From HRBIN29 sp034431815 (GTDB taxonomy: Bacteria; Chloroflexota; Dehalococcoidia; Tepidiformales; Tepidiformaceae), in assembly GCA_034431815.1 (NCBI GenBank), contig DAOUCS010000011.1:1-12623 (forward strand): a DNA stretch of 12,623 nucleotides, given 5' to 3'. How positions within the stretch are numbered: position 1 is the stretch's first letter; every line of letters begins with the position of its first letter. A model generated the notes under the pieces. It was not told where the DNA came from, did not search any database, and saw nothing but the letters and a program-made list of their open reading frames with translations. A program made the translations under genes and the position numbers. This document shows positions 1 to 6,098 of the stretch, in pieces.

Positions 1-22
1 CCTCCGGGGGACTGCAACTTTT

Positions 23-45
23 CGAGCAGCGGTATGAGCTGCTCG
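23..45. repeat. Perfect 8-bp inverted repeat inside CRISPR spacer 1
   Basis: CGAGCAGC (23-30) is followed by a 7-nt loop and its exact reverse complement GCTGCTCG (38-45). It lies wholly inside the first spacer and so would derive from the captured DNA, for example a terminator or operator hairpin of the target. The pairing is seen directly; the origin is inference. Confidence 0.8.
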
Positions 46-122
46 TCCCGGTTGCACTCGCCTGCTAGTTGCACCGTGAAATTCCCCTCCGGGGGACTGC
101 AACGAGTACGGACTGAGTTCAG

Positions 123-134
123 TACTGTACAGTA
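123..134. repeat. 12-bp perfect palindrome inside CRISPR spacer 2
   Basis: TACTGTACAGTA reads the same on both strands. Such a short dyad is typical of a dimeric repressor operator; the CTGT/ACAG core is reminiscent of SOS-type boxes but this is only a resemblance. It would come from the target from which the spacer was acquired. Confidence 0.75.
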
Positions 135-271
135 TGCGTATTGGCTTAGTTGCACCGTGAAATTCCCCTCCGGGGGACTGCAACCTTCCAAGGCTGGGAC
201 TCCTCCTCGTTCGTGATGGCGCAGTTGCACCGTGAAATTCCCCTCCGGGGAACTGCAACCAGCGGACGGAT

Positions 272-300
272 GGCGAGTACCGAGCGGCGAGTGGCGAGTA
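272..300. repeat. Short GGCGAGT(A) repeats next to the array end
   Basis: GGCGAGTA occurs at 272-279 and 293-300 and GGCGAGT at 286-292, starting 12 bp after the last CRISPR repeat. They are simple imperfect tandem repeats with no evident function. Confidence 0.5.
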
Positions 301-1009
301 GGTTCGGTCGATAGGTGTAGACTGGACAGCCATGTATTCCCGCAAGCGACCATTGCGCGGAGGATTCTGAGAACTATCGGCAGAGCGACACCACGAGTTA
401 TGAAGATGAGCTGACGGGCTGCAGTTGCTCGATTCCCATCACCGGGGCTGCTCCGCCGAGCGCACGCGGCAAGGGAGCGGCAGTCCGCTTCGGCTCGGAA
501 CCCCACTCGGGGATGCTCCGGCATCGTCCCCCGGGGGCTTGCTCGGGCTCCGGCGGAGAGCGGGCGCGTCGTGAACTTTTACGCCCCTGGCGATGCCGCC
601 CGTCCTCAGTTCAGTGCTCGGGACTAGTCCGAACCAGCCGTCGGACGCCTGCCTCGGGAGGAGGACGGCCGCGGGCCGATGGGTTCGCCGGATCCCCGTC
701 GGCGACGATTCGGTGCGAGCCCCCGGGCGCCCGGCTTTGACGCCGGCCTGACTACGGGCGACGACCCCCTGGCGACGCCCGCGGCCCCTCGACAGCTCCC
801 CCGAACGGCCGCCGCCGGGACCGGCTGCCGGAGTCGGAGCCGCCGCACGCCGACCCGGCAGGCCATCGGCAGCCGGGCACCGAAAACCGCGCCGCGAAGC
901 CGCTCCGCGGCTCCGTCGGATCTGCACGCGCCGTGCTCGGGGCGTTGCGGCGGCACGTTCGCCGCCTCGACCCGCACGCGGAAGTCCAGCCAGTACCGGG
1001 GGAGCGCCC
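301..1009. other. Gene-poor stretch, no convincing gene
   Basis: About 700 bp between the array and the small minus-strand ORFs. Open frames exist on both strands (for example 439-927 minus and the plus frame opening at 679), but they are rich in Arg, Pro, Gly, Ala and Ser, as expected of chance frames in GC-rich DNA. They show no domain motif, no good ribosome-binding site and no continuous hydrophobic pattern. No signature of RNase P RNA, tmRNA, SRP RNA or rRNA was found on either strand. Many short GC hairpins occur (for example GATGC/GCATC around 512-525) but nothing that forms a recognisable RNA. It could be decayed DNA flanking the CRISPR locus. Confidence 0.6.
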
Positions 1010-1096
1010 TCAGGGGCTCGGAGACCCCACCGGGCGCACCTTCCGGCGGCGCCGAGGCTCGCTCGAGACCGGAGCTCCCCCGCTCGCCGGCTTCAT
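1010..1096 (-). CDS. Possible 28-residue ORF, ATGA-overlapped
   Basis: A short frame starts with ATG at 1094-1096. It overlaps the TGA stop of the 67-residue ORF by four bases (ATGA) and ends with TGA at 1010-1012. The peptide is rich in Arg, Pro and Ser and matches nothing I recognise. In another frame the same strand carries a more protein-like run (residues RYWLDFRVRVEAAN, about 995-950), so this may be the start of a frameshifted, decayed gene. The overlap architecture is the only support. Confidence 0.2.
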   Translation of the reverse strand: MKPASGGAPVSSEPRRRRKVRPVGSPSP

Positions 1097-1296
1097 TGCC
1101 GCGGCAGCCTATCGCTCAGCGCCTTCAGCTGCTGCTCAGCATCGTCGAACTTCTGCAGTGCGCGCTCGATCGGACCGTAGTCGCGGCTCTCCACGCCGGA
1201 GCCGACTTCGTCGGCGGCCGTCCTCATGAGCTCCAGCGTCGCGAGCAGCTCGCGGTGGAGGTCGGCGTGCTTGGACAGCGGTTTGACGCTCCTCAA
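1093..1296 (-). CDS. Small hypothetical helical protein (67 aa)
   Basis: I do not recognise a family. The product is a charged, leucine-rich peptide with alternating hydrophobic and acidic/basic positions (LHRELLATLELMRTAADEV, then IERALQKFDDAEQQLKALSDRL). This suggests two amphipathic helices or a short coiled coil joined by a Gly-rich turn; there is no TM segment or signal peptide. Codons are strongly G/C at the third position, as in the real genes of the window. The start is TTG at 1294-1296 behind a clear GGAGAGGAG ribosome-binding site, and it overlaps the TGA of the upstream frame as TTGA, indicating translational coupling. The frame is open further upstream but has no ATG or GTG near. 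This is the only ORF between the CRISPR array and 1950 that I would call probably real. Confidence 0.5.
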   Translation of the reverse strand: MRSVKPLSKHADLHRELLATLELMRTAADEVGSGVESRDYGPIERALQKFDDAEQQLKALSDRLPRQ

Positions 1297-1673
1297 GCTC
1301 TCCTCTCCAGTGATGAAGGGCCACGGGGGAAGAGCGCCAACGAGGGAGCCTCGTTCGGCGGAGCGCTCCGGTCCCGCAGCGCCTCCTCGAGCACCCGCTT
1401 CACATCGGGAAGGATCGACTCAGCCCCCCGGATCCGATTGTCGAGCTACGCGACGTAGAGGGATTCGGGGCGGGCCTCCCCGTTCGAAGCGGAGGTCGAC
1501 GCGCCCTTGCCGCCTTCGCCGTTGCCGCCTCCGACGTCATCCTGGGGGCCTCCCACGGCACCATTGCCACCGGACCCAGCGATGCCGCGACAGCGAACAC
1601 AGCGGGGAGGAGCCGCACTCCTCCGAGCCCCCGATCGCCTCGCCTGGGGGCTGGCAATCTCCTGCGCCGACAT
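1293..1673 (-). pseudogene. Reading frame interrupted by an in-frame TAG
   Basis: One frame on the minus strand runs from ATG at 1671-1673 to TGA at 1293-1295 and is broken only by TAG at 1446-1448. Before the stop it encodes a Gly/Asn/Ser-rich low-complexity linker (residues such as GSGGNGAVGG and GGGNGEGGKG). After it comes a protein-like, helix-forming stretch (LDNRIRGAESILPDVKRVLEEALRDRS) that has no good start codon or ribosome-binding site of its own. A single CAG-to-TAG change would explain this. A hydrophobic run (VRLLPAVFAVAASLGPVAMV, about 1618-1559) lies in a neighbouring frame just upstream and could be a signal peptide separated by a frameshift. No family is recognised. Alternatively only the 3' part (from GTG about 1404) is a small gene. 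Confidence 0.35.
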
Positions 1674-1958
1674 CGCAGGTCCTCCTCCGGGATGTCACCT
1701 CGCCGGCGGTTGCGGTCCCCCGGCCCGGTGCGCCGTCATTGTTCGTTCGCGCGCGATGTTCCCCGCAACTGCTTGCCATGGTGACGTGAGAGCGCGGCCG
1801 CGGGCCCGGAAAGCCAACGCGGGGCGCACCGCATCGCAGCCCGACCACCCGACGCAGAGTTCGGAAGCCTCCGCGACGCCCCGACGGTACCAGTCGCTGC
1901 CTGCGCGCAGGCCGGTCGGACCATGGCGGGGAACACAGGGGAAGGGCGCTGGAGGAAT
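1674..1958. other. Intergenic, nothing recognised
   Basis: About 285 bp downstream of the GGDEF-like gene. No rho-independent terminator (no stem followed by a T run) and no ORF with convincing protein character was seen. Confidence 0.5.
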
Positions 1959-2744
1959 TCAGGCGGCGGCAGAGCGCGATGCGGCGCGGGGGAGCGGGCC
2001 GCCGAAGCCGCGCGACCGGGCGGCATGGAGGTCCCGCTGGGCGCGCCGGAGGAGCTCGCGTACTTCGAGTTCGCCTTCGTAGCCGGTCATGGTGACGATT
2101 GGCTGCATCACCGCGGCCCGGTCGAGCGGAATCGCCGAGGCGACGGCCAAGAGGACCGCGTCACGCTTCTCGCCGATAGTCCGCTCCTTGTCGTCGGTGA
2201 CGATGGACCCGAAGACGCCGCCCTGCAGCCGCGCGACGAAATCGCTGTCGCCGACGGCGGCCCGTAGCGCCTTCGCGGCAGCGCGGGCGACCCGCTCCTG
2301 TTCGTCGGCATCGACAGCGTCGAAACCCTGAAGCTCGGCAATGATGACCGAGAAGCTCCGACCATTGCGCATGGAGCGCATCATCTGGCGGCGCAGTTCG
2401 AAGACGAAGTGGCGGGCATTGGGAAGCCCAGTGAGGTCGTCCTCATAGATTCGGCCGCGCATGCGCTCGAGGAGGTAGTGGAGCCGGCGCCCCTGCTCGG
2501 ATTCTTCGTACCAGAACTGGATGTGGACGCCGGCGAAGAGGGCGGTGGAGAGCACGAGCGCAAGCCAGACCGACTGGGAGGAGTCGGTGATGAGCATCAC
2601 CAGCTGCACGCAGAAGACGAGGAACCAGAGGGCGAAGCTCGCCGGCCGGAGGAATCGGAGGACGAGGGGCGTCTCGATGGAGCCGAGGGCGCGCGCCTCG
2701 GACGAGGAGAGGGAGAAGAGGCTCGTTCCGCTGGGACGGCTCAC
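1959..2744 (-). CDS. Two-TM membrane protein with a degenerate GGDEF domain
   Basis: The protein has 261 residues. Two hydrophobic helices (about 35-53 and 58-77) are followed by a linker helix and a GGDEF-fold domain starting with DDLTGLPNARHF (102-113), the classic entry motif of diguanylate cyclases. The catalytic elements are lost: the usual DxDxFKxxND metal loop reads AELQGFDAVD (136-145), and the active-site GGDEF/GGEEF reads GGVFG (175-179) with both acidic residues absent. No RxxD inhibitory site precedes it. It is therefore very probably not a cyclase; degenerate GGDEF domains in known proteins act as nucleotide sensors or scaffolds. The start is GTG at 2742-2744 behind GGGAGG (spacing 5). 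It lies 91 bp after the GltD-like gene on the same strand, so it may be co-transcribed or have its own promoter; none is obvious. Confidence 0.85.
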   Translation of the reverse strand: MSRPSGTSLFSLSSSEARALGSIETPLVLRFLRPASFALWFLVFCVQLVMLITDSSQSVWLALVLSTALFAGVHIQFWYEESEQGRRLHYLLERMRGRIYEDDLTGLPNARHFVFELRRQMMRSMRNGRSFSVIIAELQGFDAVDADEQERVARAAAKALRAAVGDSDFVARLQGGVFGSIVTDDKERTIGEKRDAVLLAVASAIPLDRAAVMQPIVTMTGYEGELEVRELLRRAQRDLHAARSRGFGGPLPRAASRSAAA

Positions 2745-2835
2745 CGCATCCTCCCGCCGCGTTCTAGGTTCAGCTACGGCGGCGGGGAGGCGGCAGAACA
2801 GCGCCCCGCGTGTAAACCGGCCGTAAAATGTGGAG

Positions 2836-4293
2836 CTATCGCCGCGGCGCGGGTTTCGGGGGCAGCGAGACCAAATACTCGGAGATGGCCCGCGCGGCTC
2901 GGCGGCCGTCGGCGAGGGCCGTGACGACGAGGTCGGCGCCGTTCACGTTGTCGCCGCCAGCGAACACGCCGGGCCGGCTCGTGCGGCCGTATTCGTCGAC
3001 CTGGATGAGCGCCTTCCCACGCGTACGAATGCCCTGCGTCGACTCTGGCACGAGGGGGTCAGCGGAGTAGCCGATGGCCATGACCACGGTATCAGCCGGA
3101 ATCACGAACTCGCTCCCGGGGATGGGGACCGGGCGCCGTCGGCCTGTCTCGTCGGGTTCGCCGAGCTGCATGCGCACGCACTCGACGGCGGTGACGCGGC
3201 CTTCGTCGTCGCCGATGATGCGCGTGGGAAGGGTGAGCATTTCGAAGATGACGCCCTCCTCGCGCGCGTGCCGCCGCTCCTCCTCCCGGCCGAGCATCTC
3301 CGATTCGGTGCGGCGGTAGACGAGGGTGACGCGCTCGGCGCCGAGGCGCACCGCAGTTCGGACGCAGTCCATCGAGGTGTCGCCGCCGCCGATGACGACG
3401 ACATGCCGGGGCTTGGGGAGCGGCTCGCGGTAGTGCGGGGGCAGGTCCTCGGGCGGCAGGTTGCCGCGGACGAGGAACTCGGTGGCGGTGAAGACGCCCT
3501 TTAGGTCCTCGCCCTCGATGCCCATCCGGTTCCCGACGCCGGCGCCGGTGCCGAGGAACACGGCGTCGTACCCTTCCGCGAACATCTCGTCGACGGTGAT
3601 GTCGCGGCCGACGAGCGTGTTGGTGCGGAATTCGACGCCGAGCTTCTTGAGGTAGGCGATGTACTCGTCGACGATCTCCTTCCGCATCTTGAAGTTCGGG
3701 ATTCCGTACACGAGCACACCGCCGGGGTCGGGCCAGGCTTCGAAGACCGTGCAGGAATGCCCTTCGAGGGCGAGGAGTTCGGCGACGGCGAGCCCCGCCG
3801 GGCCGGAGCCGACGACGGCGACGCGGCGGCCCGTCGGTTCGGGCAGGTACTTGGGCATCGGCCAGCCCCCCAGCTGGCGGCGCTGGAAATCGGCAACGAA
3901 GGCTTCGAGCTTGCCGATGGTGACGGGCGGCTCGCTCCGCCCATCGGGGCGGATAGCGAAGCCGACGACGCAGGCGCCCTCGCACAGCTGTTCCTGAGGG
4001 CAGAGGCGCCCGCACATCTCGGGCATGTTGCTCGTCTCGCGGAACTTGTTCGCGGCGCCGATGACGTCGCCCTGCTCGAGAAGCGCCAGCGCGCCCGGGA
4101 TGTCGTTGTGGACCGGACACGCCTCCTGACACGGCGCCGAGGGGCACTGGATGCACCGGGAGGCTTCGATGCGCGCCGACGCGAGGTCGAACCCGAGGTA
4201 CACCTCGTCCCAGTTCCGGATGCGCACCTGGGGGTCCTGCTTCGGGACCTTCTGGACGCTGATGGCGAGACGGCGATGGACCTCGTGCGGCAT
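2836..4293 (-). CDS. gltD: NADPH-dependent glutamate synthase small subunit-like oxidoreductase (GltD/NfnL family)
   Basis: The protein has 485 residues, close to the family norm of 460-480. The N-terminal Fer4_20 domain has two cysteine sets for [4Fe-4S] clusters: C47-x2-C50-x4-C55-x3-C59 and C94-x3-C98-x5-C104-x3-C108. An FAD Rossmann motif follows (VVGSGPAG, about 160-167), then an NADPH Rossmann motif (VVIGGGDTSMDC, about 299-310) and the C-terminal FAD-binding GGDNVNGADLVVTALADGR. In GltD it supplies electrons from NADPH to the GltB large subunit; in NfnL it bifurcates electrons between NADPH, NADH and ferredoxin. No gltB or nfnS neighbour is visible, so the partner is unknown. I chose ATG at 4293: an upstream in-frame ATG (4347) falls inside the predicted -10 box, and the frame reaching 4749 has no family match in that part. 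A ribosome-binding site at 4293 is weak. Confidence 0.93.
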   Translation of the reverse strand: MPHEVHRRLAISVQKVPKQDPQVRIRNWDEVYLGFDLASARIEASRCIQCPSAPCQEACPVHNDIPGALALLEQGDVIGAANKFRETSNMPEMCGRLCPQEQLCEGACVVGFAIRPDGRSEPPVTIGKLEAFVADFQRRQLGGWPMPKYLPEPTGRRVAVVGSGPAGLAVAELLALEGHSCTVFEAWPDPGGVLVYGIPNFKMRKEIVDEYIAYLKKLGVEFRTNTLVGRDITVDEMFAEGYDAVFLGTGAGVGNRMGIEGEDLKGVFTATEFLVRGNLPPEDLPPHYREPLPKPRHVVVIGGGDTSMDCVRTAVRLGAERVTLVYRRTESEMLGREEERRHAREEGVIFEMLTLPTRIIGDDEGRVTAVECVRMQLGEPDETGRRRPVPIPGSEFVIPADTVVMAIGYSADPLVPESTQGIRTRGKALIQVDEYGRTSRPGVFAGGDNVNGADLVVTALADGRRAARAISEYLVSLPPKPAPRR

Positions 4294-4345
4294 AGGCTCG
4301 GCCAGGCAGTGCGTACGCGGGTGTCGCGAACGGGGGATTTCCCTC

Positions 4346-4373
4346 ATCCTATCGGGGCTGCCCCGGATGTCAA
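4346..4373 (-). promoter_or_regulatory. Sigma-70-type promoter for the GltD-like gene
   Basis: On the minus strand a perfect -35 TTGACA (4368-4373) is followed after 16 bp by TAGGAT (4346-4351; 4 of 6 matches to TATAAT). Transcription should start about 45 nt before the ATG at 4293. The -35 overlaps the stop codon of the upstream flavoprotein gene. The spacer holds a small CGGGG/CCCCG hairpin (CGGGGCAGCCCCG), possibly an operator. No experimental support. Confidence 0.5.
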
Positions 4374-4873
4374 CGCTCCGGCTCGGCGGCAGCAGCGCGC
4401 GCCTGGTATTCCCGGTCGGCGCGCTTCCCACGGTAGACGCGCATGTCGATGGCCCGGATGACCTGCGGCACGAGGCGGAAGAGAAGGCGCGGTTCGGTGC
4501 GCATGTTCGCCAGGAACGCCTCCACGGCAGGCTGCCGGTCCGGGTCCCCGCGGCCGATGTACTTCTCCACGAGCTCGCGGGAGATGGGCCAAATGTCGAA
4601 GCGGTCGGGGTGGAGCGGCTCAGCGATGCCGTCGAACTCGACGTGCCCGGGGATCGGTTCCATGGCTTCGATGCAGAGCGAGGTGCGCGGGTCGCGGAGG
4701 AGATGCTTGCACCAGACGCGGTTGTACGTTCCGGTGAGCCAGACGGCACCCTCCTTCCACAGCCACCAGACGGGTACGGTATACGGTCGGCCGTCGCGGC
4801 GGAGGGTCGCGATGACGCCGATGTGGGGCTGACGGAGGAATTCTTCGAGGTCGCCGGGTTTCATGCGCGGCAT
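4370..4873 (-). CDS. PNPOx-like (pyridoxamine 5'-phosphate oxidase-family) split-barrel flavoprotein
   Basis: The product has 167 residues. The N-terminal half carries the characteristic strand pair of the flavin/F420-binding split barrel, IGVIATLRRDGRPYTVPVWWLW (about 18-39). It is followed by a strand and turn (VWLTGTYNR) and a DPRTSLCIE strand of the kind that contributes to cofactor or dimer contacts. Family members bind FMN, F420 or haem and reduce or oxidise diverse substrates; the substrate cannot be read from the sequence. The start ATG (4871-4873) is set by AAGGAG seven bases upstream; a second in-frame ATG three codons later is less well placed. It begins 12 bp after the MBL-fold gene, so the two form an operon. 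The C-terminus is Ala/Glu/Arg-rich and probably disordered. Confidence 0.85.
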   Translation of the reverse strand: MPRMKPGDLEEFLRQPHIGVIATLRRDGRPYTVPVWWLWKEGAVWLTGTYNRVWCKHLLRDPRTSLCIEAMEPIPGHVEFDGIAEPLHPDRFDIWPISRELVEKYIGRGDPDRQPAVEAFLANMRTEPRLLFRLVPQVIRAIDMRVYRGKRADREYQARAAAAEPER

Positions 4874-4885
4874 TGCGCAGCTCCT

Positions 4886-5896
4886 TCACACGCGGCCGCG
4901 GCCGATGAGGCGGTAGCGCGGCGGGCGCTTCCATTCGGCTGTCGGCGGGTTCTCCTGGGCACGGATGAGCGCACGGCGGCGCTCCGCTTCGTACTTTCGG
5001 GCAAGGCGGATGATCCGCTCCTGCTCGCGGGCGTGCTCGGCTTCGCGGGCGCGGCGTTCGGGATCGGGCGCTCTCGGGATGCCGGGGGTCACCTCCAGCC
5101 GGCCTTCGCGGGCGAGCTGTTCGAGATGCGCACGGACGTTATTGTCGGCCGCGCGCCGCAGCCGCGGGTGGATGTCGGGATAGAGGGCGAGCATGATTTC
5201 CCAGCTGGTGACGGGCCGCCCGGCGCGCTCGAGGTAGGCCAGAATCTGCCGCTCCCGTTCGTCGCGGTGGGCGATGTACGCCTGGATGCGCTCCCGGGGG
5301 TCGAAGATGAGAGGGCCGTGGCCGGGGCAGATGACCTTGAGATTCGGCAGCTCGAGGAGCCGGCGCAGCGTGGCGCGGTAGGCCGCCAGGTCGGAGACCG
5401 TGGTCGTGGTGCTTCCGAGCATGGTGTCGCCGGTGAAGAGGACGCCCTCCTCCTCGATGTAGAAGCAGAGGGAGTCGCGCGTGTGCCCTGGGGTCTCGAG
5501 GACGCGGACGCGAATGCCGCCGTCGAGCTCGATGACCTGCCCGTCGGCGAGGAGCTCCACGCCGCTCGAGGGGAGGCGCCCGCGGAGCAGCGTGCGGCCG
5601 TTGCGAGGGACGAGAACAGACGCCCCGAAGACCTCGCGCGCCCAGCGCAGGTTCCCCGAGTGGTCGGCATGGTGATGGGTGACGGCTGCGAGGGCGACTT
5701 CGCACCGTTCGACGGCGGCGAGGTAGCCCCGGAGCATCCAGCGGTACCGGTCGACCGCCTCGCCCGAGTCGATGGCCAGGGTTTGTCCGTTGCCGACGAG
5801 GTAAATGGTGGTGCACTGGGGGTGCATGGGGTCGTCGTCGGGCACCTGGACAGCGCGGACGCTGGGGGAAACTCGCACAGGAACCTCCGCCCGCAT
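4886..5896 (-). CDS. MBL-fold metallohydrolase with C-terminal winged helix (LACTB2-like)
   Basis: The protein has 336 residues from ATG 5896. The metallo-beta-lactamase metal site is complete: H74-x-H76-x-D78-H79 (THHHADH), H138 (ETPGHT), D157 (FTGDT) and H193 (CPGHG), typical of a two-zinc hydrolase. After the barrel, a domain around 215-275 (ILAYLERAGRPVTSWEIMLALYP, then AHLEQLAREGRLEV) matches the winged-helix tail of LACTB2-type proteins; human LACTB2 is an endoribonuclease, whereas glyoxalase II-like relatives cleave thioesters. Residues about 277-320 form an unusually long, highly charged helix rich in Arg and Glu. The start is uncertain: a TTG twelve codons upstream (5932) is also in frame, and neither has a strong ribosome-binding site. 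I prefer the ATG because conserved-looking sequence (VRVSPSVRAVQ) begins just after it. Confidence 0.9.
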   Translation of the reverse strand: MRAEVPVRVSPSVRAVQVPDDDPMHPQCTTIYLVGNGQTLAIDSGEAVDRYRWMLRGYLAAVERCEVALAAVTHHHADHSGNLRWAREVFGASVLVPRNGRTLLRGRLPSSGVELLADGQVIELDGGIRVRVLETPGHTRDSLCFYIEEEGVLFTGDTMLGSTTTTVSDLAAYRATLRRLLELPNLKVICPGHGPLIFDPRERIQAYIAHRDERERQILAYLERAGRPVTSWEIMLALYPDIHPRLRRAADNNVRAHLEQLAREGRLEVTPGIPRAPDPERRAREAEHAREQERIIRLARKYEAERRRALIRAQENPPTAEWKRPPRYRLIGRGRV

Positions 5897-5966
5897 GGTG
5901 ACGGGCCGCGCGGGGCGCTGCAAGCCGGCCAATCCAGCAGGCCGGGTAGGAGGTTCCCAGACCCGC

Positions 5967-5972
5967 TACAAT
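5967..5972 (+). promoter_or_regulatory. -10 box upstream of tRNA-Arg
   Basis: TACAAT matches the TATAAT consensus at 5 of 6 positions and ends 10 bp before the mature tRNA, so transcription would start a few bases ahead of it. A -35 at the right distance is poor (about 5944-5950, GGGTAGG). The promoter may also serve the following lipid operon, as no clear terminator separates them. Confidence 0.4.
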
Positions 5973-5982
5973 CCGGAGTGAC

Positions 5983-6058
5983 GCCCCCGTAGCTCAGGGG
6001 AGAGAGCGGTCGCCTTCTAAGCGAACGGTCGCAGGTTCGAATCCTGCCGGGGGCGCCA
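5983..6058 (+). tRNA. trnR: tRNA-Arg, anticodon UCU, CCA encoded
   Basis: A full cloverleaf: acceptor GCCCCCG (5983-5989) pairs perfectly with CGGGGGC (6048-6054), the D stem is GCTC/GAGC, and the anticodon loop CTTCTAA (6014-6020) carries TCT at 6016-6018. The T arm is GCAGG-TTCGAAT-CCTGC, the discriminator is G, and CCA is at 6056-6058. The TCT anticodon reads AGA/AGG arginine codons. The outermost anticodon-stem pair (bases 27-43) is a G-A mismatch; the other four pairs are canonical. It sits between the divergent MBL gene and the lipid operon. Confidence 0.97.
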
Positions 6059-6098
6059 CGCCGCACTCGAGCGCCGCGAGAAAGGGGACGGGTCACGC

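Larger units (their letters stand above)
1..259 (+). CRISPR. Distal end of a CRISPR array, type III-like repeat
   Basis: Repeat units lie at 1-18 (3' half only, cut by the window edge), 68-103, 149-184 and 224-259. The unit is 36 bp, begins GTTGCACC, ends ACTGCAAC and has a central CCCCTCCGGGG hairpin; the ends are 6-bp inverted repeats (GTTGCA/TGCAAC). Full copies are identical except the last, which has A instead of G at 251. Spacers are 19-67 (49 bp), 104-148 (45 bp) and 185-223 (39 bp). Variable spacers of 39-49 bp, a 36-bp repeat opening GTTGCA, a CCCC/GGGG stem, and an 8-nt end resembling the ATTGCGAC handle of Thermus type III crRNAs suggest a type III system read on the plus strand (inference from memory of that repeat). 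The mutated last repeat is what one expects at the leader-distal end, so leader and cas genes should lie left of the window. Confidence 0.93.

Noticed and set aside
564..588. GGGCG/CGCCC stem near a TTTT run, considered as a terminator
   Set aside because: The T residues lie inside the loop, not after the stem, and no gene ends nearby.
439..927. Minus-strand open frame of 162 residues, with a stretch (GWFGLVPSTELRTGG, about 639-595) faintly like the start of Rieske oxygenase domains
   Set aside because: No Cys-x-His cluster motif follows in any frame, the rest is low-complexity Arg/Pro/Ser sequence, and there is no good ribosome-binding site. The resemblance is too short to annotate.
440..1000. 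Possible structured RNA because of many GC hairpins
   Set aside because: Short hairpins are expected at this GC content. I found no hallmark of RNase P RNA, tmRNA, SRP RNA, 6S RNA or group II introns on either strand.
679..1458. Plus-strand open frame of 259 residues
   Set aside because: It is antisense to the better-supported small minus-strand ORFs and has the Arg/Ser/Pro-rich composition typical of a shadow frame in GC-rich DNA.
4151..5992. Plus-strand open frame of 613 residues
   Set aside because: Lies antisense to the MBL-fold, PNPOx-like and GltD-like genes, all of which have clear domain motifs; a shadow produced by high third-position GC.
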